In this document: in pieces, positions 8,205 to 17,236 of the stretch | How the letters are laid out: each line of letters opens with the position of its first letter | Position numbering within the stretch: the stretch's first letter is position 1 | Origin: Streptomyces sp. NBC_01591 | GTDB lineage: Bacteria; Actinomycetota; Actinomycetes; Streptomycetales; Streptomycetaceae | Length of the DNA: 64,000 nucleotides | NCBI RefSeq assembly: GCF_035918155.1 | Contig: NZ_CP109327.1 | Coordinates: forward strand, 5,890,001-5,954,000 | Reading direction: 5' to 3' | The notes under the pieces: generated by a model | Told to the model about the DNA's origin: nothing | Databases searched by the model: none | What the model saw: only the letters and a program-made list of their open reading frames with translations | Made by a program: the position numbers and the translations under genes

Positions 8205-8451
8205 CGTCCTCGAAGCACCAGCGCCAGCTCTCGCCAGGTTCGAAGCTCCGCATCACCGGATGACCGGTCTCCTTGAAGTGCGCCGTGGCGTGCTGCAGGG
8301 GTGACGAATCGCAGCAGCCGACGTGGCCGCAGACCAGGCAGAGCCGCAGCTGCACGGGGTGGGTGCCCGCCGCGAGGCAGCCGGGGCACGTCCCGCTGAG
8401 CGGGGCCGGTTCGGGGCGCGGCAGTCCGGACACGTGGGGGCAGTCACTCAT
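8191..8451 (-). CDS. UBP-type zinc finger protein
   Basis: An 86-residue protein consisting almost only of a ZnF-UBP domain: CPGCLAAGTHPVQLRLCLVC, GHVGCCDSSPLQHATAHFKETGHP, then WRWCFEDG. The Cys/His ligand spacing is complete. In eukaryotes such fingers bind ubiquitin C-termini; the role in actinobacteria is unknown. ATG at 8451; divergent from the antiporter gene. Its 3' end overlaps a likely promoter of the prsH-sigH operon. Confidence 0.88.
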   Translation of the reverse strand: MSDCPHVSGLPRPEPAPLSGTCPGCLAAGTHPVQLRLCLVCGHVGCCDSSPLQHATAHFKETGHPVMRSFEPGESWRWCFEDGSIV

Positions 8452-8508
8452 GATTGTCAGGTTACGACGGATGCGTGGACCGTGAAATGCGGATGCGAGG
8501 ACGCTGGA

Positions 8509-10113
8509 ATGGACGCATTGCCGCTGGTGGGACTGGTCGCGGCCAGTGCGGCGGTCGCGGGGGCGGCCCGCCGCACCCCCGTACCGGCCCCGCTGCTGCT
8601 CGTCGCCGTGGGCCTGATCGCCTCCTATCTGCCCGGGGTGCCCACGTACACCCTGGACGCGCACGTCGTGCTGCCGCTGCTGCTGCCGCCGTTGCTCTAC
8701 ACGGCGGCCGTCGACAGCTCGTACCTCGATCTGCGGGCCAATCTCCGGCCGGTCGCGCTGCTCTCGGTCGGTTACGTCCTGTTCGCGACCGTCGCGGTCG
8801 GCTGGCTGGCGTACCGCCTCGTGCCCGACCTGCCGCTCACCGCCGCGCTGGTGCTCGGCGCGGTCGTCGCTCCGCCGGACGCGGTCACGGCCGCCGCGAT
8901 CGCGCGCCGGGTCGGACTGCCCGGCCGGGTCACGACGGTCCTGCAGGGCGAGTCCCTGGTGAACGACGCCACGGCGATCACCGCCTACAAGGTGGCGATC
9001 GCCGCCGCCGTGGGGGAGGGCATGAGCTGGGGCGCGGGGATCGGCGAGTTCTTCCTCGCCGCGGTCGGCGGTGTCGTGGTCGGCCTGGCGCTGATGGTGC
9101 CGCTGCACTGGCTCCGTACCCACCTCAGGGAAGCGCTGCTGCAGAACACGCTGTCGCTGCTGATCCCCTTCGTGGCGTACGCGGCGGCCGAACGCGTACA
9201 CGCCTCCGGGGTGCTCGCCGTGGTCGTGGTGGCGCTCTATCTGGGGCACCGGTCCTGGCAGGTGGACTTCGCGACCCGGCTCCAGGAGGAGGCCGTCTGG
9301 AAGATGGTCGCGTTCATCCTGGAGTCCGCGGTCTTCGCGCTGATCGGGCTCCAGCTGCCCTTCGTGCTGAAGGGGCTCGGTTCGTACGCCGTGGGCGACG
9401 CGGTCCAGTACGCGGTGGTCGTCTTCCTCGCCGTCGTCGTGGTCCGCTTCATCTGGGTCTATCCGGCGACGTATCTGCCCCGGTGGCTGTCGAAACGGGT
9501 CAGGGAACGTGAGCCCGACACCGACTGGACGGCGCCGTTGATCGTCGGCTGGGCCGGGATGCGCGGTGTCGTCTCGCTCGCCATCGCCTTCTCCATCCCG
9601 TTCGCCATGTCCGACGGGAGCCCTTTCCCGGCTCGCAACCTGGTGCTGTTCCTGACGTTCACCACGGTCATCGGCACCCTGGTCGTCCAGGGGCTCAGCC
9701 TGCCGCTGCTGGTGCGCGTCCTGAAGCTCCCGGGGCGCGACGCGAAGGCGGAGACGCTGGCCGAGGCGCAGGCCCAGAGCGAGGCCTCCGCGGCCGCCGA
9801 GGCGCGGCTGGACGAGCTGCTCGCCGATCGCCGCAACCAGCTGCCGGGCCCCCTCGCCGACCGGCTGCGCACCGTTCTGGAACGCCGCCGCAACGCCGTG
9901 TGGGAGCGGCTGGGCGCGGCCAATCCGCTGACCGGGGAGTCGGCGGACGACACCTACCGGCGCCTGGCCAGGGAAATGATCGACGCCGAGCGCGCGGTCT
10001 TCGTGACGCTGCGGGACGAGCGGCGGATCGACGACGAGATGCTGCGGACCCTGCTCAGACGGCTCGACCTGGAGGAGGCGGCGGCCTACCGGGAGGAGTC
10101 GGACGCCTCCTGA
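8509..10113 (+). CDS. CPA1-family Na+/H+ antiporter
   Basis: A 534-residue membrane exchanger. About twelve hydrophobic segments span residues 1-420; APPDAVTAAAIARR (121-134) and GESLVNDATAI (147-157) are the two half-helix motifs whose Asp residues bind Na+/H+ in CPA1 proteins. A soluble, Glu/Ala/Arg-rich cytoplasmic tail (about 425-534) has a coiled-coil look and is typical for bacterial members. ATG at 8509 starts directly at the first membrane helix. The last 28 bases overlap the convergent deaminase gene. Confidence 0.92.
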   Translation: MDALPLVGLVAASAAVAGAARRTPVPAPLLLVAVGLIASYLPGVPTYTLDAHVVLPLLLPPLLYTAAVDSSYLDLRANLRPVALLSVGYVLFATVAVGWLAYRLVPDLPLTAALVLGAVVAPPDAVTAAAIARRVGLPGRVTTVLQGESLVNDATAITAYKVAIAAAVGEGMSWGAGIGEFFLAAVGGVVVGLALMVPLHWLRTHLREALLQNTLSLLIPFVAYAAAERVHASGVLAVVVVALYLGHRSWQVDFATRLQEEAVWKMVAFILESAVFALIGLQLPFVLKGLGSYAVGDAVQYAVVVFLAVVVVRFIWVYPATYLPRWLSKRVREREPDTDWTAPLIVGWAGMRGVVSLAIAFSIPFAMSDGSPFPARNLVLFLTFTTVIGTLVVQGLSLPLLVRVLKLPGRDAKAETLAEAQAQSEASAAAEARLDELLADRRNQLPGPLADRLRTVLERRRNAVWERLGAANPLTGESADDTYRRLAREMIDAERAVFVTLRDERRIDDEMLRTLLRRLDLEEAAAYREESDAS

Positions 10114-11003
10114 GGGCTGCCCGTGACGACCGCCGCGACCGTGGTTCCCGGAAGGAACGCACCCTCCTCGGCCAGTTCGGTGAGCGCGTACAGCAGCTTG
10201 GCGACGTAGAGCCGCTCGACGGGCAGGCCGTGCCGCTGCTCGAAGTCGTCGGCGAAGGCGTGCAGGGCCGGGGGAGTACGGGCGTAGCCGCCGAAGTGGA
10301 AGCGTTCGTCCAGGGACCAGGACCCGGCCGGGCCGCCGAAAGCCTCCTCCTGCAGTTCCCGCACCGCGTCCCCGAGGAAACCGCCGCGCAGTACCGGGAC
10401 GCCGAGAGCCCGCTGCCCCGGCGCGAGGCCGGCGGCGAGACCGGCGAGGGTGCCCCCGGTGCCGCAGGCCACCGCGACCACATCGGCCCGGCCGTGCAGC
10501 TCGCGCCCCAGCTCTGTACAGCCCTGTGCGGCCAGGACGTTGCTGCCACCCTCCGGGATGACACAGCACTCCCCGAAGGCGCTCAGCAGCCCCGCCAGGA
10601 CCTCTGGATCGCCCTTCGCGCGGTAGGTCGCGCGGTCCATGAAGTGCAGCGTCATCCCGTCGGCGGCGCACCGGGCGAGCGAGGGGTTCAGCGGGCGGCC
10701 GGCCAGTTCGTCACCGCGTACCACCCCGATGGTGGGGAAACCGAGCAGCCGCCCGGCCGCGGCGGTGGCCCTCAGATGGTTGGAGTACGCGCCGCCGAAG
10801 GTCAGCACGGTGCGCCCGGCGGCGGCCCGCAGGTTGAGGGAGAGCTTGCGCCATTTGTTGCCGGGCAGATCGGGGTGGATCAGATCGTCGCGCTTGAGCA
10901 GCAGCCGTACGCCGTGGCGCGCGAAGCGCCCGTCCTCGACCGGCTGCAGGGGCGACGGGAGCACCGGCTGCAGCCGGGAGAGGTCGAGCGCTTCGGAGGG
11001 CAT
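10086..11003 (-). CDS. PLP-dependent ACC deaminase / D-cysteine desulfhydrase-family enzyme
   Basis: A 305-residue tryptophan-synthase-beta-fold PLP enzyme. KRDDLIHPDLPGNKWRKL holds the PLP lysine (about K50), TFGGAYSNHLRATAAAGRLLG is the substrate-loop region, and ACGTGGTLAGL binds the cofactor phosphate. Family members open aminocyclopropane-carboxylate or release H2S from D-cysteine; which applies cannot be told, though most actinobacterial members of this length are desulfhydrase-like. ATG at 11003; its 3' end overlaps the antiporter gene by 28 bases. Confidence 0.85.
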   Translation of the reverse strand: MPSEALDLSRLQPVLPSPLQPVEDGRFARHGVRLLLKRDDLIHPDLPGNKWRKLSLNLRAAAGRTVLTFGGAYSNHLRATAAAGRLLGFPTIGVVRGDELAGRPLNPSLARCAADGMTLHFMDRATYRAKGDPEVLAGLLSAFGECCVIPEGGSNVLAAQGCTELGRELHGRADVVAVACGTGGTLAGLAAGLAPGQRALGVPVLRGGFLGDAVRELQEEAFGGPAGSWSLDERFHFGGYARTPPALHAFADDFEQRHGLPVERLYVAKLLYALTELAEEGAFLPGTTVAAVVTGSPQEASDSSR

Positions 11004-11036
11004 GCCGCAATTGTCGCCGCACCGGGTGGGCGCCGG

Positions 11037-11627
11037 TCATTTGAGGCGCTCGTGGATCCGGTTGCGCATCGAGTCCATGGTGAAGCCGCGCGGGTCGATC
11101 TTGCCCGGCTGCCACTCCTTGTGGCCGATCACCGAGCGGGAGTTCCAGTCGTGGTGACGGCAGATCGCGGCGGCGGCCTTCTCGATGGCTTCGAGCTGGA
11201 CGTCGGGCCAGGGGTCCTTGCCGTCGCCGAGGTTCTCGCATTCGAAGCCGTAGAAGTGTCTGTTCCCGTCGGTATTGGTCTCGTTGTCGCTCGGGAGGAG
11301 CTTCTCGGCGACGACGGCGCGCAGTACGTCGTCGTCGCCGAGTCCGGCATGGTTGGCGCGGCCGTAGCCGACCAGGTGGACCCGGCCGTCCTTGGCGATC
11401 ACGCCGTGGCAGAGCGGGCCGGGCAGATCCGGGAAGCCGTCACGGCAGATGCGCACGGTGGACGCGGTGCCCTTGGTGACCGTGTGGTGGATCATCACGC
11501 CGTTGACCGGACCCCACGGGCCCTTGTGGTTGCGGTTGTGGGTGCGCCAGTCGCCGACCTGGACGACGGTGAGCCCCTCGTTCATCAGGACTTCCAGGAA
11601 CCTGCTCGCGGACATGGGCGAGGACAT
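11037..11627 (-). CDS. Amidase_2 / PGRP-like N-acetylmuramoyl-L-alanine amidase
   Basis: A 196-residue zinc amidase that cleaves the lactyl-Ala bond of peptidoglycan. Zinc and catalytic residues are visible in VNGVMIHHTVTKG (His47/48), YGRANHAGLG and SVIGHKEWQPGKIDPRGF. ATG at 11627 follows AAGGAG at a perfect distance, and the translation beginning MSSPMSASRFLEVL has no signal peptide, so export is not obvious. This looks like a phage-lysin-type enzyme kept in the chromosome, or a cytosolic recycling enzyme. Confidence 0.88.
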   Translation of the reverse strand: MSSPMSASRFLEVLMNEGLTVVQVGDWRTHNRNHKGPWGPVNGVMIHHTVTKGTASTVRICRDGFPDLPGPLCHGVIAKDGRVHLVGYGRANHAGLGDDDVLRAVVAEKLLPSDNETNTDGNRHFYGFECENLGDGKDPWPDVQLEAIEKAAAAICRHHDWNSRSVIGHKEWQPGKIDPRGFTMDSMRNRIHERLK

Positions 11628-11763
11628 GGCCGTCTCCTTCGTGCGTGGGGGAACGAGCCTTGATCCGCTTGTACCGGAATGTCGCTCTCCGGGCCATGCC
11701 TTCGGTAGTTGTTCGAACCGTGTGCGATCCGAACCGGTCAACTCCGCGAGCTGTGGGCCGGAT

Positions 11764-12960
11764 TCAGCCCTGTGCCAGCCACATGTCGGGGCCGAACACC
11801 TCGTAGTGGATGTCGTTCGCCGGGACGCCCTTGGCCAGCAACTGGGTGCGTACGGCGCGCATGAAGGGCAGGGGGCCGCAGAGGTAGGCGTGGGTGCCGG
11901 GGGCGACGGCGAGGTCGCTCAGATCGACCTGGCCGGTGCGGTCGGCGGGGTGGCCGGGCTCGGGGTCCTCGTACCAGAAGTGGGCGGCGGCGTCGGGGAG
12001 TTTGCCGGTGAGCAGGGCGTGGTCGGTGCGCATCGCATGGGTGGCGGGGGAGCGGTCGCCGTGCACGACGGTGACCGGGGCGCGGTGGCTGGTCGTCGCG
12101 AGGTGCTCCAGCATCGAGAGCATCGGGGTGCAGCCGATGCCCGCGGAGGCGAGCAGGAGCGGTGCGTCGGTGGAGTCGAGTACGAGATCGCCGTACGGGG
12201 CGGAGACCCGCAGCAGGTCACCGGCCTCCACCTCGGTGTGCAGATGGCTGGAGACCTCGCCGTCGGGCGAGCCGCCGCCGTGCACCCGCTTGACGGTGAT
12301 CGAGCGGAGCCGCGAGCCGGGGGCGCAGGAGAGGCTGTACTGGCGTATCTGGCGGGCCCCGTCGGGGAGTTCCACCTGTACGGAGACGTACTGGCCGGGC
12401 CGGAAGGCGGGCGCGGGCGCTCCGTCGGCCGGGCGGAGCTGGAAGGTGGCGACGTCGGCGGTCTCCTCGATCCGGGCGGCCACCTCCCACTCGCGCCACA
12501 CATCGCCGGCGACGACGCCCTGCTGTGCGTACAGCCGCTCCTCGATCGAGATCAGGGCGCCCGCCATCAGCCAGTAGACCTCGTCCCAGGCGGCGGCGAC
12601 CTCCGGGGTGACCGCGTCGCCGAGCACCTCGGCGATGGCGGCGAACAGATGGGTGTGCACGATGTCGTACTGGGCGGCGGTGACGCCGAGCGAGGCGTGC
12701 TTGTGGGCGATCCGGCCGAGCATCACGTCGGGGCGGGTGTCCGGGTGCTCGATCAGCTGGGTCGCGAAGGCGGCGATGGAGCCCGCGAGGGCCTGCCGCT
12801 GGGTGCCGGACGCCTGGTTGCCGCGGTTGAAGAGGTCGCGCAGCAGCTCGGGGTGGGCGTCGAAGAGCTTGCGGTAGAAGAGATCGGCGATGTCTCCGAT
12901 GGCCGCGCCCACGGCGGGGAGGGTGGCACGGACGGTGGCGGTCGACGTCTCGGAGAGCAT
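11764..12960 (-). CDS. hmpA: Flavohaemoglobin (nitric oxide dioxygenase) Hmp
   Basis: Oxidises NO to nitrate with O2 and NAD(P)H. Globin domain 1-140 with the proximal haem histidine in IAHKHASLGV (H88), FAD domain with RQYSLSCAPGS (about 205), and NAD domain with LASAGIGCTPMLSMLEHL (about 262) and AYLCGPLPFMRAV; ends EVFGPDMWLAQG. The 398-residue length is normal. ATG at 12960 follows an AGGAGT-like site. A candidate NsrR operator sits 19-41 bases upstream, and nsrR itself is the next gene upstream on the same strand. Confidence 0.95.
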   Translation of the reverse strand: MLSETSTATVRATLPAVGAAIGDIADLFYRKLFDAHPELLRDLFNRGNQASGTQRQALAGSIAAFATQLIEHPDTRPDVMLGRIAHKHASLGVTAAQYDIVHTHLFAAIAEVLGDAVTPEVAAAWDEVYWLMAGALISIEERLYAQQGVVAGDVWREWEVAARIEETADVATFQLRPADGAPAPAFRPGQYVSVQVELPDGARQIRQYSLSCAPGSRLRSITVKRVHGGGSPDGEVSSHLHTEVEAGDLLRVSAPYGDLVLDSTDAPLLLASAGIGCTPMLSMLEHLATTSHRAPVTVVHGDRSPATHAMRTDHALLTGKLPDAAAHFWYEDPEPGHPADRTGQVDLSDLAVAPGTHAYLCGPLPFMRAVRTQLLAKGVPANDIHYEVFGPDMWLAQG

Positions 12961-12978
12961 CGGGACTCCTTGGGTTTG

Positions 12979-13001
12979 AATTGGTATTTGAGATTCGTAT
13001 T
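12979..13001. promoter_or_regulatory. Candidate NsrR operator of hmpA
   Basis: A 23-base site with 11-1-11 layout: AATTGGTATTT, G, AGATTCGTATT, symmetric at 7 of 11 positions. It sits directly upstream of the hmpA start in an AT-rich patch. Its layout agrees with sites reported for Streptomyces NsrR. Confidence 0.7.
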
Positions 13002-13080
13002 TTTGGGCGGTGTGAAACCGGGCAGCGCGCAGCCGGGCGGTAAGGCCTGTGGTGTGGTGTGCGGTGGCTCGGCCGGCGGC

Positions 13081-13530
13081 TCAGCCGGTGTCCGGGCGGC
13101 CGCTGCTGATACCGATCAGCAGCGGTCCGGTGGGGGACGCGACGAGTTCGGTGACGGTGAGCGGATCGAGCGAGGCGTAGAAGGCCTCCTCCGCGTGGCG
13201 CAGGGCGCCGCGCAGCCGGCAGGCCGAGCGCAGGGGGCAGGGGGTGTTGCCCTCGCACTCGACGACGTCGCCGGGCCCCTCAAGCTCCCGGACGAGCCCG
13301 CCGATCGAGGCGGAGCGGCCCGCTCCGGTGAGGCTGAGCCCGCCGCCGCGGCCCCGTCGCGCCTCGATGAGGCCGAGGTGCTGGAGCCTGGCGACGACCT
13401 TCGCGGCGTGGGTGTACGGCACCTGCATGGTGGCCGCCACCTCCCGGGTGGTCGGCGGGTCCTCGTTCTCCGCGACGGCGAGGCGCATCAGTACGCGCAG
13501 CGCCACGTCGGTGAATCTCGTCAGCCGCAT
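13081..13530 (-). CDS. nsrR: Nitric-oxide-sensing Rrf2-family repressor NsrR
   Basis: A 149-residue Rrf2 regulator whose [4Fe-4S] cluster reacts with NO, relieving repression of hmp. Winged helix at 1-70 (MRLTRFTDVALRVLMRLA); cluster ligands are three cysteines in ECEGNTPCPLRSACRL (C92, C98, C104) plus Asp8, as known for Streptomyces NsrR. ATG at 13530 is chosen because it yields the conserved N-terminus with Asp8; the longer frame to 13611 is not family-like. A perfect palindrome lies 17 bases upstream, suggesting autorepression. Confidence 0.94.
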   Translation of the reverse strand: MRLTRFTDVALRVLMRLAVAENEDPPTTREVAATMQVPYTHAAKVVARLQHLGLIEARRGRGGGLSLTGAGRSASIGGLVRELEGPGDVVECEGNTPCPLRSACRLRGALRHAEEAFYASLDPLTVTELVASPTGPLLIGISSGRPDTG

Positions 13531-13546
13531 GGCAGTCAGCGTAGAT

Positions 13547-13569
13547 AAGTTGCATCGAGGATGCAACTT
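13547..13569. promoter_or_regulatory. Perfect palindrome upstream of nsrR (candidate NsrR operator)
   Basis: AAGTTGCATC, three bases, GATGCAACTT: a 10-bp perfect inverted repeat in a 23-base site (11-1-11), 17 bases upstream of the nsrR ATG. The same length as the hmpA site but a different sequence. Confidence 0.65.
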
Positions 13570-13707
13570 AAAATGATCGGCGGACATCGCTGAGCGTCGT
13601 GCCCAGCCCAAAGCCGATTAGTCACACTCTTTTGTGTAATGGCGTGACCGCTCTCCGTGCTGAAGGCTTCTTCTCGCAGGTCAGCCGAAGAATCGAGAGG
13701 ACGACAG

Positions 13708-15114
13708 ATGTCCGTTGGTGAAGAGGTTCAGAACGCGTCGTTGCCGCCGCAGCAGAGTCTGGGGACGGCAGCGGCGCGGAACCTCGCGACGACCACCAAG
13801 TCCGCCCCGCAGATGCAGGAGATCACCTCGCGGTGGCTGCTGAAGATGCTGCCATGGGTGCAGGTGCAAGGTGGTACCTACCGGGTGAACCGCAGGCTGA
13901 GCTACTCGGTCGGGGACGGCAGGGTGACCTTTGTGCAGACCGGTGACCGGGTCGCGGTCATCCCCGCCGAGCTCGGAGAGCTCCCCGCCCTGCGGGGTTT
14001 CGACGACGAGGAGGTGCTGGGCGAGCTCGCCCGGCGGTGCGAACAGCGCGAGATCGCGGCGGGACAGGTGCTGGCCGCGTCGGGGGACGCGGCGGACAGC
14101 GTCTACCTGCTGGCGCACGGCAAGGTCGAGAAGATCGGCGCCGGCCCGTACGGTGACGAGACGGTGCTCGGAGTCCACGCCGACGGGGCCTACTTCGGGG
14201 ACCAGTCCCTGGTCGACGGCGAGGCCGTCTGGGAGTACACGGCCCGTGCCGTCACCGCTTGTACGGTGCTCAGGCTGAGCCGGGCGGACGTGCTGAACCT
14301 CGCCGAGCGCGCGGACTCGCTCCGCGACCACCTCGCCGGACTGCTCAGCATCCCGGAGCAGCGCACCAACAAGTACGGCGAGGCGGCGATCGACCTCTCC
14401 GCCGGCCATGTCGGCGAGGCCGTCGTACCGCACACGTACGTCGACTACGACGCGGCGCCGCGCGAGTACGAACTGAGCGTCGCCCAGACCGTGCTGAAGG
14501 TCCACAGCCGGGTCGCCGACCTCTACAACCAGCCGATGAACCAGACCGAGCAGCAGTTGCGGCTCACGGTCGAGGCGCTGCGCGAGCGCCAGGAGCACGA
14601 GCTGATCAACAACCGCGAGTTCGGGCTGCTCAACAACTGCGACTACGGGCAGCGCCTCCAGCCGCACGACGGTGCGCCCAGCCCCGACGACATGGACGAA
14701 CTGCTCTCGCGCCGCCGCGGATCGAAGCTCTTCCTCGCCCACCCGAGGGCCATCGCCGCATTCGGCCGCGAGTGCAACAGGCGCGGTCTGGTGCCGGAGA
14801 GCGTCGACATCGGCGGACACCATGTGCCGGCCTGGCGGGGCGTACCGATCTTCCCGTCCAACAAGATCCCGATCACCGACGCCCAGACCACGTCGATCAT
14901 CTGCATGAGGACGGGTGAGGCCGAGCAGGGCGTCATCGGCCTCCAGCAGACCGGCATCCCCGACGAGATCGAGCCCAGCCTCTCGGTCCGCTTCATGGGG
15001 ATCGACGAGCAGGCGATCATCTCCTACCTGGTGACGGCCTACTACTCCGCGGCCATCCTCGTGCCGGACGCCCTGGGCGTACTGGAAAACGTCGAGGTCA
15101 GCCGCTGGCGGTAG
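13708..15114 (+). CDS. Family 2B encapsulin shell protein with cyclic-nucleotide-binding-like domain
   Basis: A 468-residue protein that is often misannotated as a Crp/Fnr regulator. The N-terminal arm (about 15-60, [28 protein letters not shown]) and the C-terminal half (about 240-468, with [63 protein letters not shown]) match the HK97-type SrpI/family 2 encapsulin shell. A cNMP-binding-like beta-barrel is inserted at about 90-225 ([23 protein letters not shown]). There is no HTH. It would self-assemble into a protein compartment. The ATG at 13708 follows GAGAGG. The polyprenyl synthase gene 91 bases downstream is the likely cargo. Confidence 0.9.
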   Translation: MSVGEEVQNASLPPQQSLGTAAARNLATTTKSAPQMQEITSRWLLKMLPWVQVQGGTYRVNRRLSYSVGDGRVTFVQTGDRVAVIPAELGELPALRGFDDEEVLGELARRCEQREIAAGQVLAASGDAADSVYLLAHGKVEKIGAGPYGDETVLGVHADGAYFGDQSLVDGEAVWEYTARAVTACTVLRLSRADVLNLAERADSLRDHLAGLLSIPEQRTNKYGEAAIDLSAGHVGEAVVPHTYVDYDAAPREYELSVAQTVLKVHSRVADLYNQPMNQTEQQLRLTVEALRERQEHELINNREFGLLNNCDYGQRLQPHDGAPSPDDMDELLSRRRGSKLFLAHPRAIAAFGRECNRRGLVPESVDIGGHHVPAWRGVPIFPSNKIPITDAQTTSIICMRTGEAEQGVIGLQQTGIPDEIEPSLSVRFMGIDEQAIISYLVTAYYSAAILVPDALGVLENVEVSRWR

Positions 15115-15205
15115 CCCCTCGGGGGCTCGGACGACGGCGTCCGGGCCCCCGCCAACCTCCGCCACCGGGCAGCCGTGCCCGGGGCGGCCCCGGGAGGACG
15201 TCCGA

Positions 15206-16351
15206 GTGAAGACCCACCACGCACCCCAACCACTCACACCCCGCGCCCCGGGCGACAACGCCCCGGCCACCCCCGCGACACAGGGCGCCGACGATCCGGC
15301 CACCCCCGCGGAGCCGACCGTCCCCGCGACACAGGGCCAGGAGGCCGAGGTCCTCCTGGAACAGACCCGGGCCCTCGTCGATCCCCAACTGCGCGCCGCC
15401 GTCGAATCCCTGCCCGGGTCGATCCGCCGCGTCGCGATGTACCACTTCGGCTGGCAGGAGGCCGACGGCACCCCGTCCTCGGGTTCGGCCGGCAAGGCGA
15501 TCAGGCCCGCACTGGTCCTCGCCGCGGCCCGCGCGCTGGGCGGCGACCCGGAACAGGCGGTACGGGCAGCCGTCGCCGTGGAGCTGGCCCACAACTTCAC
15601 GCTGCTGCACGACGACGTCATCGACGAGGACCGGACCCGTCGGCACCGGCCCACGGCCTGGGCGGTCTTCGGCATCCCCGACGCGGTCATCGCGGGCGAC
15701 GCCATGCTCGCCCTCGCCCAGCGGCTGCTCGCCGAGGACCCGGCCCCGGCCGCGGCCCGCGCCTCGGCACGGCTCTCGACCTGTGTCATCGAGCTGTGCG
15801 CGGGCCAGCAGGCCGACTGCGCCTTCGAGGACCGGGCCCCCGAAGAGGTCACGCTGGACGAGTGCCTGACCATGGCCACCGCCAAGACCGGAGCCCTGCT
15901 CGGCTGCGCCTGCGCGCTGGGGGCGCTGTACGCGGGCGCGGAGGAGCGGGCGGTCCGCGGGATGGACGGATTCGGCCGGGAGGCGGGCCTCGCCTTCCAG
16001 CTCATCGACGACCTGATCGGCATCTGGGGGGACCCGGCACGGACCGGGAAGCCGGTCGGGGCGGATCTCACTGCCCACAAGAAGTCCCTGCCCGTCGTGT
16101 CCGCGCTGACCTCCGGAACCCCGGCGGGCGCCGAACTCGCCGCGCTCTACCGAGGATCGATGAACACACCCGGCGAGGTGAGCCGCGCCGCCGACGCCGT
16201 CGACCGGGCCGGCGGCCGGGACTGGGCGCAGATCTGCGCGGCCGACCGGATGGCCCGCGCGGTCCACCACCTGTCCCGGGCGGTCCCCGACCTGGCCCGG
16301 GCAGGCGACCTCCTGACCCTGGCGGAGTTCGTCACCCGCCGGACGCACTGA
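15206..16351 (+). CDS. Polyprenyl diphosphate synthase, probable encapsulin cargo
   Basis: A trans-isoprenyl synthase (381 residues) that condenses isopentenyl diphosphate with allylic diphosphates. The first Asp-rich motif is LLHDDVIDED (D136-D140) followed by RRHRPTAW; the second is FQLIDDLIGIWGD (about 265-277). The first 48 residues are a Pro/Ala/Thr-rich, apparently disordered extension not found in ordinary synthases; such N-termini act as cargo-loading segments in family 2 encapsulin systems. GTG at 15206 follows GGGAGG. Immediate linkage to the shell gene supports encapsulation. Chain length of product is unknown. Confidence 0.9.
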   Translation: MKTHHAPQPLTPRAPGDNAPATPATQGADDPATPAEPTVPATQGQEAEVLLEQTRALVDPQLRAAVESLPGSIRRVAMYHFGWQEADGTPSSGSAGKAIRPALVLAAARALGGDPEQAVRAAVAVELAHNFTLLHDDVIDEDRTRRHRPTAWAVFGIPDAVIAGDAMLALAQRLLAEDPAPAAARASARLSTCVIELCAGQQADCAFEDRAPEEVTLDECLTMATAKTGALLGCACALGALYAGAEERAVRGMDGFGREAGLAFQLIDDLIGIWGDPARTGKPVGADLTAHKKSLPVVSALTSGTPAGAELAALYRGSMNTPGEVSRAADAVDRAGGRDWAQICAADRMARAVHHLSRAVPDLARAGDLLTLAEFVTRRTH

Positions 16352-16405
16352 CCGCGGAGAGGAGGCGGAACGGTACGCGGTGAAGGGTGCGCAGAAAGGA
16401 GAACG

Positions 16406-16441
16406 GAGAACGGGGCAAGGGGGGAGAACGGGGCAAGGGGA
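16406..16441. repeat. 18-bp purine-rich tandem repeat, two copies
   Basis: Unit GAGAACGGGGCAAGGGGG starts at 16406 and again at 16424, within the 180-base gap between the polyprenyl synthase and the next gene. One strand is almost all purine. No function is suggested. Confidence 0.6.
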
Positions 16442-16531
16442 GCGGAGCAAAGCGCCGAGGTCACAAGGCCCGTGACAGGAAACGGAGGGCGACCGGGCGA
16501 CTGTCATGGGCACGGGCTACAGTCCGTGCCC

Positions 16532-17206
16532 ATGACAGATGAGTCATGGGCAGGGTGGTACCGGGACCGACAGGGTTCCGACGCCGTCGTCCTCACCACC
16601 GACGGACAGCAACTACGCCTCCGGACAAGGGGCATCGACTTCGAGGGCGTGAGCTTCGACGGCCTCACCCCCGTCGTCGGCACGCCACCGGCCGACGACC
16701 GGTTCGCCCTGGTGGGCGGAGCGCTGAGCGACTGCGTCCTGGAGTGGGACCTGCCGCTCCCGGTCGTCTGGGACGGAGCCGTCCACCAGGCCACGCTCAG
16801 CTGCCTGTTGTCGCTGCGCCGCCCCGATTCGCACCTCAGTCTTGAGCTGCAGTTCGGCGGTGCGGCCTACGCGTCCCATCGCGCCGAGAGCGACTTCGCG
16901 TCCGCCCTCGCCACGATCCAGCGCGCCCTGCCGCCCGACGTGCGTCTCCAGACCTGCATCGCCTGCGCCTTCTCGGACTACTTCCCGGCCCCGGTCGCAG
17001 GGCGCGGACTGTCCGGCGGCCTCGCCTGCTTCCGGGGTGCCAAGGACGCCTACCGCGGGGCGGCCGGCGAGGGCGACGTCCTGGACCTGTGGGACCGGCG
17101 CACCGGATTCGTCCAGGAAGTCTGGAGCTGCCGCGAGTACGAGCCCCGTCCGGACACCGGTGCGGGCACCGGGCACCGGGGCGCCTTCCCGCTGGAACAC
17201 GCCTGA
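16532..17206 (+). CDS. Conserved hypothetical protein, actinobacterial
   Basis: A 224-residue soluble protein starting MTDESWAGWYRDRQG. It looks beta-rich in its first half (VVLTTDGQQLRLRTRG, DCVLEWDLPLPV) and has a conserved-looking RLQTCIACAFSDYFP with two Cys, followed by LACFRGAKDAYR. No known catalytic motif, membrane segment or signal peptide is visible. I do not recognise a function. ATG at 16532 is preceded by only a weak ribosome site; longer starts translate low-complexity upstream sequence. Confidence 0.75.
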   Translation: MTDESWAGWYRDRQGSDAVVLTTDGQQLRLRTRGIDFEGVSFDGLTPVVGTPPADDRFALVGGALSDCVLEWDLPLPVVWDGAVHQATLSCLLSLRRPDSHLSLELQFGGAAYASHRAESDFASALATIQRALPPDVRLQTCIACAFSDYFPAPVAGRGLSGGLACFRGAKDAYRGAAGEGDVLDLWDRRTGFVQEVWSCREYEPRPDTGAGTGHRGAFPLEHA

Positions 17207-17236
17207 TCGTCCGGAACAACGCCTGATCGCCCCGGC

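Noticed and set aside
13708..15114. Crp/Fnr transcription factor
   Set aside because: Only the cNMP-binding-like part is present; no helix-turn-helix follows, and the rest matches an encapsulin shell.
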